Assembly (NCBI RefSeq): GCF_963583255.1
Contig: NC_084815.1
Location: 15,051,724 to 15,115,723, forward strand
Length of the DNA: 64,000 bases
Source: Pyrus communis
Lineage: Eukaryota; Streptophyta; Magnoliopsida; Rosales; Rosaceae
Direction: 5' to 3'
In this document: in pieces, positions 46,228-58,269 of the stretch
Numbering within the stretch: position 1 is the first letter of the stretch
Layout: each line of letters starts with the position of its first letter
Translations under genes and position numbers: made by a program
The notes under the pieces: model-generated
The model's input: the letters and a program-made list of their open reading frames with translations, nothing else
The model's database searches: none
What the model was told of the DNA's origin: nothing

Positions 46228-49200
46228 ATGACTTCTTTCATCTCACAGTTTTCTGACGAGTGCAACAAATGCAAAGCCTTCATCGATCGGAGTGCCATCA
46301 AAACTCTGCACTTCGAGAGTGATCTGAGCACCACTCATCAAATCTTGGGGCCACTCTTCAAGGATGTAGTACCATCGTCCATCACTATGCTCTTCAAGGC
46401 TCACTGCCTGACACCCTTGTTGCAAGGATTTGACTGGTCAAAATAGGACTTAACAAAGCCTCAAGGAGCCTGGCCTACGACCAACGCCAATTGGGCAGCC
46501 TGGGTCGTCCGGATGGAAAACTTCTTCGAGCAAGAGTGGAAAGCTCTTGGTATCTATGATGCCATTAGACTTTCGACCATGGAACTAGTCATGGACAAGG
46601 AACTTCTTATGGTAGCACTAAGTTTATGGTGCTCGGCCACCAATACCATGATCCTTCCCTTCACCCTTCTTGACCCCACCATCCTTGACGTCTCAACTAT
46701 TCTTGGGACTTCTCATTCTGGCATCCCAATAGATGCCGCCCCCTTTGGATGCCTATCGAATCTCGGCCTCAAAGCTTTTTCTGACGAACGAGCCGTCGTC
46801 GACATGGTCAAGAGCCTTCAAAAGAAGAGGTTCAAAAGTTACATAAGAACTTCTTTAACTACAACACCCTCATCCTCCACTTCGCTGGCCGAGGGGAGGC
46901 AAGTTTACGGAAGGGGGAACACCAAGCCTTCCTATTTTACTGGTACAACAAATTTATTTGTTGTACCAAGTCAAACAAATGCCTAGTCGAAAATATGCGA
47001 GTGGCTGAAGACCTGGCTAGTGGTCATACCTTGGCGCTTAGCTCAATCATTCTCGCCAATCTTCTTCACTACCTGGCCGAGGCGACCATTAACAAAATCA
47101 ACCCAAACCAGAACGGTCTTCTCTGGGCCTTCCAACTCTGGCTATAGGTCTATTTCGCCACACTTCAGCCAAAAATCCCCAACTTCTAACCCACTACATC
47201 GTTCGGCCTTCAGTTGGCATCCCTGCTGGCGCTTCCTCACCAGGCTGAAGAAGTCATCAAATATTTCTTCGACCTAGATGTCCTCTCTGACGATGAGTTT
47301 TTAGTGTGTCGTCATCAAGAGTACCCCTCTTCCATCAGGCTTCTAACATCAGCATGGAGTGAAAGTGAAGATGCTGATCTTCGTCAAAATTGGGGGTCGA
47401 TGTTGTTAACACACGACCTTCCCCTCGATTGCGACTCTCGCCAAGCGGGTTGGGAGGTTTACCACCCCCACTTCATTGCCCGACAACTCGGCTACCTCTA
47501 AGGTTGTCCGATGCCTCTACTTACTTCCCACTCCCTCCTAAGTTGATAACGCTTTTCTTGCTCTTCAGAGAGAGAATGTAGAGACTCCGAAAAAGAGTTT
47601 CAGGAACGGTGCAACACACTCCACCTCCGACCAACTCTTCTTGAATCCTTCAGCACTGACACCTTCGATGACTGGTAGGAAGAGTATACACAGGCCTTGT
47701 TTGGGGTTTTGATCGAAGACGTCGTCAACAAAATTTTCGGTGATCGACCCAAGAAAACTTCTGCCCTTCAATCCAAAGAGACTACCCCAGGTATACAACT
47801 GGCTTTACCTCTATTTCTCTATTTTATTGTCACTAAACCTCACTAATTTAATCTGGCTTTCTCAGATGGTCAAGCGTTGAAGAAAGATGATGTGATTGTT
47901 GCGGCTGTGGCTAGGAAAAAATCTGCCTCTCCAAGAAGAACAAAGCCGCCGTGCAACCCTCGCAAAGCAAACAGCCTCCCCCAAAAATCAAGACGGCAGG
48001 TAAAGCTCCAGTCATACTGCGGGAACGACCGCTCCTAGTGTCTCTTCTCCCCCTCTGATCGTCCAAGCCTTGACGAAAGAACAGAGAACACCAACCCGGG
48101 GAGTGGGCCGACCAGTCTCTAGGGCCGTGACTGATCCAATGGCTGCTCCGCTGGTCAAAGAATCTACAGTTCTAGGGCCGACAGCTGCGCTCGTCCTGGA
48201 AGAAATGGCCCCATCTGTTGAGACAAATTTCCCGAAAAAACAATCGATGATCATCTTGGAAGAGGTATGATTATGCAACTAGTAACTTTCTTCATTCATC
48301 AGATTCACAAATATTAACAGCTTTTTATTTAGGACGACGAAAGTGACGAAATTCCGTCGACGAACCATCATCGGCCAATCAAAACTCTTACCATTAATTC
48401 CCATCTAGTGGTTGAGGCGGCCGACCCAATCGACCCTCCTACAGCGGACCGCGGGAAGAGGCCACTCGTCGAGCCTGAAGCGACGGCAGAGACGCTGATC
48501 CATCCGTACGATCAAAGCCTCGGCGTTCCTCCCCAAGAGGTCACTTCGACTTTTGTAAGGCTCGATCCTTTTCTCTTGTTAATTTTACTATAACAAATAT
48601 GAACCTATAAACTATTAAATGTCAAGTGCCCAACTATTCATTTCACTGACAATTCTACGCACCGAAAGGTGTTATTTATATTTCCTGGCCACCTTAATGG
48701 CCGTCGAACGTGGATAACCTCCATCGGCCGCGTGAATTGAGGAGCAACCTTAAACACTGGGCTTGGCCATTGAGCTCTTCGAGCAATGAACCAGAGTACA
48801 TGGCCGAAGTCTTCTCTCGACAGGTTTAAAGAAAATTCCCTTATGCTATGTTCCTTATTACTTTTCTTCTGCTTAAAATCCTTTCCTGTGCAACCTTTGT
48901 GGGAGGTTGAGCTTAACGCTCTTCTTCTGAGCACTTCTAAAGTAGCTGGTTCTCCTGCCGCATCGGCTGAGCCTGCAGAGACTGTAGCCGAATCCCGTGT
49001 TTTTGCCAAGCTGCAAAAAATTCTATCCCTCTCCGCCTCTCAGGTCCTTCAGTGTAAGGGTCTTGACTCTATAGGGGAATGCCTGAACGACCTTGTAGAC
49101 TGCAGTTTCTTGAGCACTGAAAATGTCGTCTATTTGTCTGATCTTCTAGAGCGGACCCGACAGCATTTTACCACTTTTGAAGAAGCTCTCCAAGCCGAAG

Positions 49201-49452
49201 ACGACCTAAAGACGACAAAGATTGCTCATGAAGCCAGCCGGTCAGAGGTGGAAAACGAAGAAGGAACAGCTAACCGGTTTTGACCGCCAAATCTCTAAGT
49301 TTCAACGTCAAATTGCCGAGCTTCAACAACAAAGGTCGGATGTTGCTTCAAAGCTCGAGAGGGATTTCGAGATGAATAAGGCTCGACTGGCAAATTTCGC
49401 GGCTGGCATAAAGCAGATCCAGCAGCTTCAACTTAACAAGAAGACAAGGTAG
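46228..49452 (+). pseudogene. Plant-mobile-domain-like gene carried antisense within the retrotransposon
   Basis: From the ATG at 46228 the frame reads, across a TAG at 46444-46446, into NWAAWVVRMENFFEQEW and then LWCSATNTMILPFTLLDPT, a wording typical of the plant mobile domain (PMD, aminotransferase-like) of MAIN/MAIL proteins and related transposon-borne proteins. The frame then shifts to FAGRGEASLRKGEHQAF and FYWYNKFICC, also PMD, and on to LAEATINKINPNQNG. GT-AG introns are visible near 47791-47865 and around 48267-48331 and 48556. The C-terminal part (48880-49452) is a coiled coil rich in Glu/Gln/Lys. Several stops and frameshifts make it a pseudogene. Host-gene PMD proteins act in silencing and genome stability; the role here is unknown. 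Confidence 0.75.
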
Positions 49453-49639
49453 GCCAAGATCATACTGAGCGAAGTAAGGTGGCTGGAGTTGAAAGCCGCT
49501 CTTGAAACTTTTTTCCCCTAGACCCCCTAGAATATTAGAAACCCGTTATAAATGTACTTGTACGTCCTTTTATAAATTTAATAAAATGATCTTTATTCTT
49601 GCATCTCCCATGTGACTGGATAGTATTTCTTTAAAAATT

Positions 49640-50880
49640 TCCCATTGATTGGTAGTTTGTGAATTAAGCCGATTCGATCATTGAAATGGTAAGCCCTTAC
49701 CGAGGATTTTATGGACTATGAATGGCCCCTCCTAATTCAGCGACTACTTGCCGAATTTGGGGTTTTTAGTTTCTACAGGCAACACAGTTTGCCAAACCAA
49801 CTCTCATTCGTCGAACGTCTTTTGTCTGACTCGTTAATTATAAGCTCGCTCGGCAATCTTCTTCTACGCTACTAATAAGTTATAAGTGTCAAGCTGAATT
49901 TCTTCTAAATCTTCCAACTCTTGTCCTATGGCTTGACTGTATTTGGCATTGAAAAACATACTTTGTTCAATTACTCGCAACAAGTTTATACTTAGTTCGA
50001 CCGGTAACATAGCATCGTGTCCATAGGTTAACGCGTATGGAGTCGTTCTGGTGGCTGATCAGGGTGAAGTTCGATAGGCCCATAATGCTTCATTTAGCTT
50101 CAAATGCCACATACCAGTTTCTTTCTTACCATTTTTTCAAGAATGCTGATCAAAACCTTATTACTTGCTTCGGCCTGCCCATTCGCCTGTGGATAATACG
50201 GCGTAGATTGCTCGAGTCAAATATTTGGATTTACCGTTACTCCTTAAACCTATCGACTGTAAAGATTGTGCCGTTGTCAGTTAGGATCGTTTCTGGTACA
50301 CCGAATCTAGTCACAATATTTTCCTTAACAAAATTGCAAACTTCTTGGGTTGTCAACTCGGCGTATGATTTTGCTTCGACCCACTTAGTGAAGTAATCGG
50401 TTGCCACTAGTATCCAAGCGTGTTTTCCTGCTCTGGAAGACGGCGTGACTTTGCCGATTACGTCCATTGCCCATCCTCTGAATGGCCATGGTTTGGTAAT
50501 AGAGTAGAGTAATTCAGCTGAGACTTTTTGCATAGGTCTGTGAATCTGACACTATATGCATCCTCATGCGTATTCAATGCAATCCTTCAATATACTCGAC
50601 CAGAAATAGCCGTGTCAGCAAAGTAACCAACACTTTTTACGCCTAGATTGGTGAGCCCTACAAATCCCTTCGTGAACCTCAGCAATTTCTTGGGCAGCCT
50701 CTTGTGGTCTGAGGCATAATAACAATAAACCATCCTTACCCTTTCGATATAACTCATTCTGGTATGACACGTAGTTTGTGGCATGGACTCTTGTCCTGCG
50801 ATCGTGTTTATCGTTGGGGCTGTCGAGATATCGTATAATTGCCCTTCTACAATCGTTTGGTAATGTCTCGACAACACATA
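49640..50880 (-). pseudogene. Integrase of the Tat-like element
   Basis: 50877-50587 covers the N-terminal part; 50533-50237 reads PWPFRGWAMDVIGKVTP with the first catalytic Asp, LVATDYFTKWVEAKSY, and FGVPETILTDNGTIF with the second Asp. In a shifted frame the end of the core (HPQANGQAEASNK, with the Glu) and part of the extension continue to about 49640. Broken by stops. Confidence 0.85.
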
Positions 50881-51020
50881 CTTCTACGGGGTCTCCTCAT
50901 TCTAGTAATGATGGTAAAGACATCACTCGTGTGTGTATTACGTGGTTGTGCTAGAGAACTTGCTGATTAACTAAGGTCGGGTAAGATCGTCATTCTATCG
51001 GTGTTACCCGGCCTAGCTCG

Positions 51021-51037
51021 CCCCCCCCCCCCCCCCC
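51021..51037. repeat. Poly-C run of 17
   Basis: Seventeen consecutive Cs between the RNase H and integrase regions, flanked by CTAGCTCG and GGAGTTGTG. Confidence 0.95.
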
Positions 51038-51229
51038 GGAGTTGTGCTCCGGAGGCTATTTGGGCGAGTTCGTCTACGTTAGTGTTTCAAACAAGTGAAA
51101 TGTGCTCAAATGTAATACCCTTAAACGACTCGGCCAAATAAGTGGCAACCATATGATAGGGCGCCAAAGTATAACTCATGCAACAAAAAATGCCGTCTAG
51201 TTGGTTATTCACCAGTTTGGAATCGCCAA

Positions 51230-52850
51230 GGATGAGGACACGAGCTGCTCTTAAGTCATGAAGGACATGAAGGCCGATGATGAGAGCTTCATATTCGGCC
51301 TAGTTATTCGTACAGCTAAAGTTTAACTTGAGAGAGAAGTACCAACGGTAGTGGTCCAGAGATTGAATGACGATGCCAATCTCAGCTGAGGTTGAGGTGC
51401 TAGAACCATCAAAGTGCATCGCCCAGTAGTTATCTCGTGTTTTGACTAAACCAATGTTGACTTCGCTACTCCCAAAACCATAAGGAGAGGGGTGTTGGGC
51501 CAAAAAATCGGTTAAGGCTTGACCTTTGACGGCTTTTTGAGGTACATGTTGCAAACTAAACTCGGATAATGCCATTGTCCATTTCCCAATTCAACCTTTG
51601 ACGATAGGCCGAGTAAGCATGTAACGAATAACATCTGTCTGGGCGATGACCTGGGTAACTGATGGGAGCATGTAATGTCAAAGTTTTGACGCAGCGAAAA
51701 ACAAAGCCAAGCAAAGTTTCTCGATGGATGAATAATTGATGTCAGGCAAATTCAGATTCCGGCTGAGATAAAAGATGGCTTGTTCGCCCCCAGCATCGTT
51801 ATCTTGCGCGAAGAGGCAACCAATGAACTTGTCGGCCGTTGAAATGTACAGTTTGAAAGGCCTACCTCGTCAAGGCGGTATAAGTACTGGTGGCGTTGCA
51901 AAAGAGACCTTGATTTGCGTGAAAGCTGCCTGATGGCCTTCTCGCCACTCAAATCTATCTAAGTCCTTAAGTTTCAAGAGTGTAGAGAACGCTTTCATTT
52001 TACCTGTCGAATTAACTATGAAACGGCGGAGAAAATTTATCTTCCCGAGTAACAACTAGAGTTGTTTTTTGGTCGTCGGGGGTAGAGAGCTAATGATTGC
52101 GCGAGCTTTTTTTTCGTTGACTTCGATGCCACAATGGTGCACGAGAAAACCCAAGAAGTTACCAACTGATACACCGAATGCGCACTTGGCCGGGTTCATT
52201 TTGAGATTATACTAGCGTATACGAAGGAATACTTGCCGAAGATCATCCGGATATGTTTGGTGGCTCTTCGATTTTACCACCACATCAACGATATATACTT
52301 CTATGACCGTACCGATCAAATCATGGAATATCGTATTCAGGGCTCGTTGGTATGTGGCACCAGCGTTCTTAAGGCCGAATGGCATGATAACCCATTCGTA
52401 TGTACCTAGTGCTCCCAGGCAATGGAAAACGATTTTGTGAACATCAGCTTCAGCGATAAAGATCTGATTGTAGCCGGCGTGGCCATCTATGAAGGAAAAT
52501 ATTTCATGATTGGTTGCAGCATCAATTAACAAATCTGAGATCGGCATCGGGTATTCATCTTTAGGAGTGGCGAAATTCAAATTACGGAAATCGATACAAA
52601 TGCAAAGGGCGCCATTCTTCTTGAGCACTGGGATGATATTGGTTAGCCACTCGACGTATCAAGCGGTCCGGATAAACCCAACTTTTAAAAGTCGAACTAG
52701 TTCGTCTTTTATGCCAAGCTATACTTCAGTCAAGAAACGACGAGGGGGTTATCGGAAAGGTTTACAACCATCTTTGATGCGTAATTCATGTTCAACGAGG
52801 TTCCAATCGAGGCTCGGCATCTCATGGTAACTCCAAGCAAAACAATCTTT
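51230..52850 (-). pseudogene. Reverse transcriptase and RNase H of the Tat-like element
   Basis: The RT region (about 52700-52210) reads CIDFRNLNFATPKDEYPMP, HAGYNQIFIAEAD and VIMPFGLKNAGATYQRA. The active-site box reads YIVDVVV where YIDDVVV is expected (near 52285-52300), so one of the two catalytic aspartates is replaced by Val. The connection follows at 52055-51870 (GKINFLRRFI, FEWREGHQAAF). A second RNase-H-type segment starts at about 51450 with WAMHFDGSS, as expected for Tat elements with two RNase H domains. Stops and frameshifts throughout. Confidence 0.85.
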
Positions 52851-53166
52851 AAACTCGTGTAACAATTAACAAAGGTCGGTCTTCATAGAGTGAGGTAACA
52901 ACGCACTAATGAATAATGGCTGAAAGTCCTCAGTCGTTCCAACATTTATTTCTTCTAACGGGTCCTTGACTTGGGGTCGACTATCTTTGAGTTCGACCGG
53001 TGCGGCCTAAACTTTATCTAACGATAATACTGGGTTGTTGTCTCCCTCGGCCAAAAATTCGATTAAGTTTATGCCCGAGTATGGATGTTTGGAAATAGCA
53101 TACCAATGAGCCAGCAAACGTTCCATGGTGGATGAAACTGATGCCCGACGTCTTTCTTGTTGGGTG

Positions 53167-53720
53167 TCAGTCATCGCTGTTGGTAATTAGGTCTGCCAAG
53201 CCAAGTCTCGCCGAATCCTGGTACACAGTCTCGACGTCTACCTTGATGGCTTTCTGAACTGAGATTCGAGTCGATCGTCCGTCCTCGTTGAAACCATGTA
53301 GGGTAATGTAGCCGACGTGATCGTCATAATAACGGGCATGAATCATGTTGGTCTCGAACGGTTGATTATCGGCTAGGTGGACCACAACCGATTTGCCATC
53401 CCAAAAAATGAGGACCTGGTATAGCGATGAAGGAATGCAGCTCATTTGATAGTTCCAGTTGCAACCCAGCAATGCGTTATATTCAATCTTTGAGTTAATT
53501 ATAAAGAATGCAGTCATATGGTTAAGACCTGTTACGCTTACTTCTAACAGGAACACCTATTTGGTTTGAGACTTGCCGCCAATGAAGCTGCTTATTGTTA
53601 TCCCTGACGGTATGAGTTCATCGTCGGAACAGCGTAATGCCTTCATGATAGATAGAGGCATGATGTTAACTGTGGCTCCACAATCGACAAATACCTTAGA
53701 AATGGGGTATCTTTCAATAT
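53167..53720 (-). pseudogene. Aspartic protease of the Tat-like element
   Basis: Near 53690-53660 the minus strand reads FVDCGATVNIMPLS, the protease active-site region with Cys in place of the usual Ser or Gly after the Asp. The downstream frame (53556-53167) contains the flap-to-second-half wording YNALLGCNW. Interrupted by a stop near 53557. Confidence 0.75.
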
Positions 53721-53739
53721 GAGTTGTAATGTATAATGG

Positions 53740-55860
53740 CTTTAGATGTTGGAGATTAACAAAAAATGAGCAAGGAAATAATTCGACCAGGACTGCTTTA
53801 AGATTGTCGTCTTTACTCGCTTACCCATCCTTTTCGATGGTGATGAAATCGACTTGTGTTGCTTCCTTGGCAACCACGTCCTCATCCAAGAAATTTGGCT
53901 GGTGTGTGGCTGGTCGAAATTCAACGGGTAAAACATGGACCATGTTGATTTCCATGTTTTTAAGGACTGAATGACCCATCGGGTCCTGATCGTCTTCTTC
54001 TAGGTGATCAAGGGCACTATCATGCTTTTGAGCATTCTTGCCATGATTATTTTCTGTTTCCTCAAATGCTTGCTCCTGGGGAATGGCACCTGGACTTGGT
54101 TCATTATGGTTGTCGTCTTCGAGGATTTTCGATGCTCAGGTTTGATTTTGTTCCTGCAACGTTTTATGGGCTCGTTCTTCATAGGCGATTCGAGTGTTCC
54201 TTGTGTCTAGATATGTATCTAAATGGCCGAGAAGACTTCGAAATGATATCGCAAATGCTGAAGATCTTTAAGGGAGAAAAGAAGCTCGGCGATATCTATG
54301 TCTGTGTATGGATCGACTTTAAAACCGAGGACTCGAGCCTCATGTATTTGCTGGAACTTAGCTTTTATTACTGGATCAGTGGTTTTTTGGATAATCTGTT
54401 CAGCATCGGGACAAGTTAGTGCCAAGTCGAGAGCTTCTTGGCATGCCTTGAACATGCCGTACAAGTCATTGGCGAAGTGTTTTTTGTGAAATTCTTGCAT
54501 GTACTCCAAGGATTCGCCGAGGAATGGAGGGTATAGATTTCGCCGGACTTTTATTAATGGCTCATGCGGAGGTAAGAGGGAAGCTTATCTTCGGCTTCCT
54601 TTCTGAAATGCTCGAGACGAGCTTTCATCTCCGCTGGCCGAAGAAGGAGTTTGATGCGTTTTTCAGATTCTACAATGATGGTTTCAAAATCGCGATCAAC
54701 TATCTTTTTCTCTTGAAATAGTTCGGCCATAATGGTCGGGGTTGGTCGGTTATCTCTGTTTCCTGCTGTATCTTTTGGTTGCCACCCGGTTGTCAAATTG
54801 TCTTGTGCTTCTTGTCGTCGGGCCATGCAATCTATCCGCTGGCGGCGACGTTTCTGAGATTTAGATAATGCCATATACCTGCCAGTGGGAGAATTGTAAC
54901 TATACCAGCGTTGGTTGCGTGGCTTAGGCGACTTGAAGATTTTTTGACTCGCCAATGAACTCGAACCATTGGAGTTACATGAGTAGTAGTCTTCATTATA
55001 AAACAGCGTGTCAAAGTTAAGACGTCGTCTGACTGAGGTTGGACCATTTGGTTGTACTTGAGGGCCGAGTCTCTCGAGCACCTTCGGGCGTTGGTCGGCA
55101 CCAAGTTCCTTTAGAGGTGTCGCTGCAGCCATGATCGGTCGTCACGAAGTTGGAGCCTGAGGTGTTTTCTCATTAGGTTCAGTTAGGACAACGCGTGTCT
55201 TACAACGACCGCACAAAACCATTGGTCCATCAACTTCTTGGAAATTGGAACCTGTCATAGATTCGACTACGGCCGGCCCTGAAAACTTCGTGGGTGGTTC
55301 ATTAGAGAATAAGTCGATCTTGAGTCGCGGCTGGGAGTTCTGCTTAAGGACATGTTGTACTGGGACGAACTCGGCCTTCCCTTTCCCTTTTTTTTTAAGT
55401 AGATAAGCGTCTACCATGCCAATTGTTGTCAAGGGAAAGGGATTAATGTCAACAGCCATCTATTTCTCAGGAAATTTTAACTTACCTTTATCAATCCAAT
55501 TTGGAATCGCATCACGGAACACGATGCAATTGTTTATGGTATGCTTGTTTGAATTATGGTACTTGCAATACGCTTTGCCTTTCAACTCTTCGGCTTAGGA
55601 ATGTTATGTCCTGGCCGAAGTTTTATGATTTTTGCTAACAACAACTGGTCGAAAATTGCATCGGCCTTGGTGATATCGAAAGTGTAGACTTTCAATGTTT
55701 TGATTGTCTCTTCGGAGGCCGAGCGGGTTTTGGCATCCTTGGAATTGATTTGAGCTAATGTCTTACAAACGTATGGTTTGTCTATTACTATCTCAACCGC
55801 GTCCACACTGACATATTGGGAATCCTCGCTTTCAGCTAATGCGTAGCTAACCGTGGGATT
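53740..55860 (-). pseudogene. Gag-to-protease linker region of the Tat-like element
   Basis: Four broken frames (55806-55582, 55459-55142, 55132-54554, 54509-54219) carry a long Lys/Arg-rich, low-complexity linker with no zinc knuckle I can identify; a CGRCKT pair near 55200 is the only Cys cluster. The same order is seen in plant Tat elements. Confidence 0.6.
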
Positions 55861-55956
55861 CTTGTATATCGTTCCCCGAGACGAGGACTTTGAGATCCTT
55901 TCCTCTCAGAGCAAATAATCATACTGCTCAACGTGTTGAGCCAGTTTGTACATATC

Positions 55957-56742
55957 TCAGATATTTGCCCCTAGGAATTTCTTTTTGTATTCCACGTCCA
56001 GGGCGTTCAGAGCGATTCTGACGAATTCAACTTCAGGGAGAGGTGCTCGGCACCAATTTCTGGCCGACTTGAACCTTGTTAAGTATTCCATTGGCGATTC
56101 GTCTGAAGCTTGAGCCATCTTAACTAATGATGAAACTGACATTTCCATCCCCGGTTGATAGAATTGTTCATAGAATTTTTCGATCAGTTCATCCCAACTC
56201 TGGATGGAGTTAGGTGGGAGGTTGATGTACCAAGTAAATGCTAAACTTGTTAATGAGAAGTTGAATAATAGTAGCTTATGGAAATCGCTATTAACGTCTC
56301 CACATTGCACAGTGAACCGAGCCACATGTTCTAACGAAGATAAGGACGATTCTCCAGCGAAAAGACTGAAGTATGAGATTTTGAAGCCTTTAGGATATTC
56401 AAAGTTCTCCACATAAGTCGGGTATGGATAGATGAACTTTGGGAACTTCGATTCTTTTTTTAAGGCCGAATTTATCATCCTTTAAACCTCGATCATATTG
56501 ACAGATGCTATTTCCACTCCCTAGTCGGGTCCGTCTGATCTACTGCTTGATCCTTCTCTTTTTTCCAAGTTAATTGGTTGGAGCTGAGCGGATCCTATCT
56601 CGGCTTGTAGTGGAACATTCTTAAATGGAAGCTGTCGAGGTTGGTCGATATGGCCATCTTCGAAAACTTTACTGACCAATAATTCAAGCAATCTGGTCTG
56701 CGTATCACTATTGCTTTGTATTGCTTCGAGCAAATTGTTCAT
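55957..56742 (-). pseudogene. Gag of the Tat-like element
   Basis: 56742-56521 is a leader part (MNNLLEAIQSNSDTQTRL). 56478-55957 is the retrotransposon gag capsid region: LAFTWYINLPPNSIQSWDEL, then YEQFYQPGMEMS and LVKMAQASDESPMEYLTRF, standard for plant Ty3/gypsy. The two frames are separated by a stop. Confidence 0.8.
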
Positions 56743-57131
56743 TTTCTGGCCAATCGACTGTTCGACCTACTGAGATTACTCATCAAGTCGTCTTCAAATA
56801 AACGATCGAGTTGGGGGATCAGAACCTTGCCCTTCATCTTTGTCGTAATCTTCCAATATTCCTTTGATGAAAATGCCTGCAGTTTTGTTGGGAATTTCTG
56901 GGTTGTGAGGTTGGCTGCCAAGACAAACTTCTTTTTCTCAGTGTGTCACACTTGTAGCCTCGGGTGGCACAGTAATGAAGGGATTTTGTACCTATGACAA
57001 ATCTTGTCCAGGGCCCTATACTGGCAGGTCAGTCGTTGACTTTCCCATGACTATTTTCTTTTTTACGGACTGTGTCTCAATGGTCATGAACTCCGAAGGT
57101 TTAGCACTGGATCCTACTAGGCGTGTCAAAA

Positions 57132-58264
57132 TATTGACCCTAAAAATTACAAAACCTACGTAGCGCACAGGCTGAGTAACTAATGAGCTAACTTCGACCT
57201 TCAATTGATGCGAGGCATGCCAACTCGTCGGTCGAGCTTGGCCGAGGAGTAAAATTTGTTGATGTTGCGTTGAGTGCACTGCTAACTCCTTGATCTTGCA
57301 ACTGCGGCCGAGGAATGAACAAATCTCGGCTTTTGGGTTCTCAAGCCTGAAGACAAGGCTGTAAGTTTTGCGAAGTTCACGAATTGTTGGCATCGAATTT
57401 GGTCACAGTGATTATATTCGTAAGAGTATAAGCACGTCGAATCGACACCAGATTATATGGACACAAGTACTCAAAGGAGATGTATGTCTGGATGGTAAAT
57501 GTGGTTCGGCTATCAGAATGCCGAACTCTGAAACTCTGTGAGTATCTAATCATAAAATCACTCGGCGTTCAATGCGTCGAATGTCATAACTCGTAACACC
57601 TTACTTCACCGAGAAGGCTAATAAGATAACCTCTGCCCATAAGGATTTGAAAACCCTTCTTAACCGAGACTTAGATAGGTAACCAGTCGGCCTCAACGCA
57701 GTGCTGTTTAGCCAAATTGAAGGTCATCCTCGGTCGGCTAAATCTACGGCAACATTATTGTTTATCCAAATTGAAGATGTTCGCAGGTTGCCTTAACAGT
57801 GCTGTTTATCCAAACTGAAGATGTGTTGGCGAAAAAGAAAATAAAAAATCTCAAGATGTTTGAGAGGTTTGCGCATGGCAATTGTGTGTTGAATTGGAGA
57901 GGCTTTGAATAATGCACTCTGCTATCTATTTATAGCAACAAACCCTCCTTACGATCGAGTTGAAACCACACTCGGATTAGGAATCCTTATTCTGATCCGA
58001 CTCTATTTCGACCAATCCTACTTTTATTAGAACTTTGAACTCACCCACCTTTTTAGGCCGTATTCATTGCCGGTCGAGAATTCATATTGCATTAAGTCCC
58101 CATATCATACTGGGACTTCGACCCATCACTCATTCTTGCAACAGGACTCGACCACCTTCACTGAACGACCCAGGACCGCTAGGCAGCCCATAGTATACTT
58201 GGAAAAGCCTTGGGCCGAACATAAATCTACGCTCAGCCCAATAATATTATTTTGGGCCCAAACA
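57132..58264 (-). repeat. 5' LTR of the Tat-like element
   Basis: Plus-strand reading starts TATTGACCCTAAAAATTAC (TG changed to TA) and ends TTGGGCCCAAACA, 1133 bases. Beyond the inner edge, the minus strand reads TTTTGACACGCCTAGTAGGA; this should hold the primer site, but I could not assign the tRNA. Confidence 0.9.
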
Positions 58265-58269
58265 GATAT

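Larger units (their letters stand above)
44509..58269 (-). mobile_element. 13.75 kb Tat-like Ty3/gypsy element with an antisense cargo gene
   Basis: The element is 44514-58264 on the minus strand, flanked by GATAT at 44509-44513 and 58265-58269. Order on its own strand: 5' LTR (58264-57132), leader, gag, protease, RT, RNase H, integrase, then an extra gene read in the opposite direction, polypurine tract, 3' LTR (45637-44514). Integrase and RT wording (PWPFRGWAMDVIG, ATPKDEYPMP) and the long extra region behind integrase fit the Tat/Ogre/Grande group. The LTRs differ at many sites, so it is old, and all frames have stops. It interrupts an older copia element. Confidence 0.9.
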
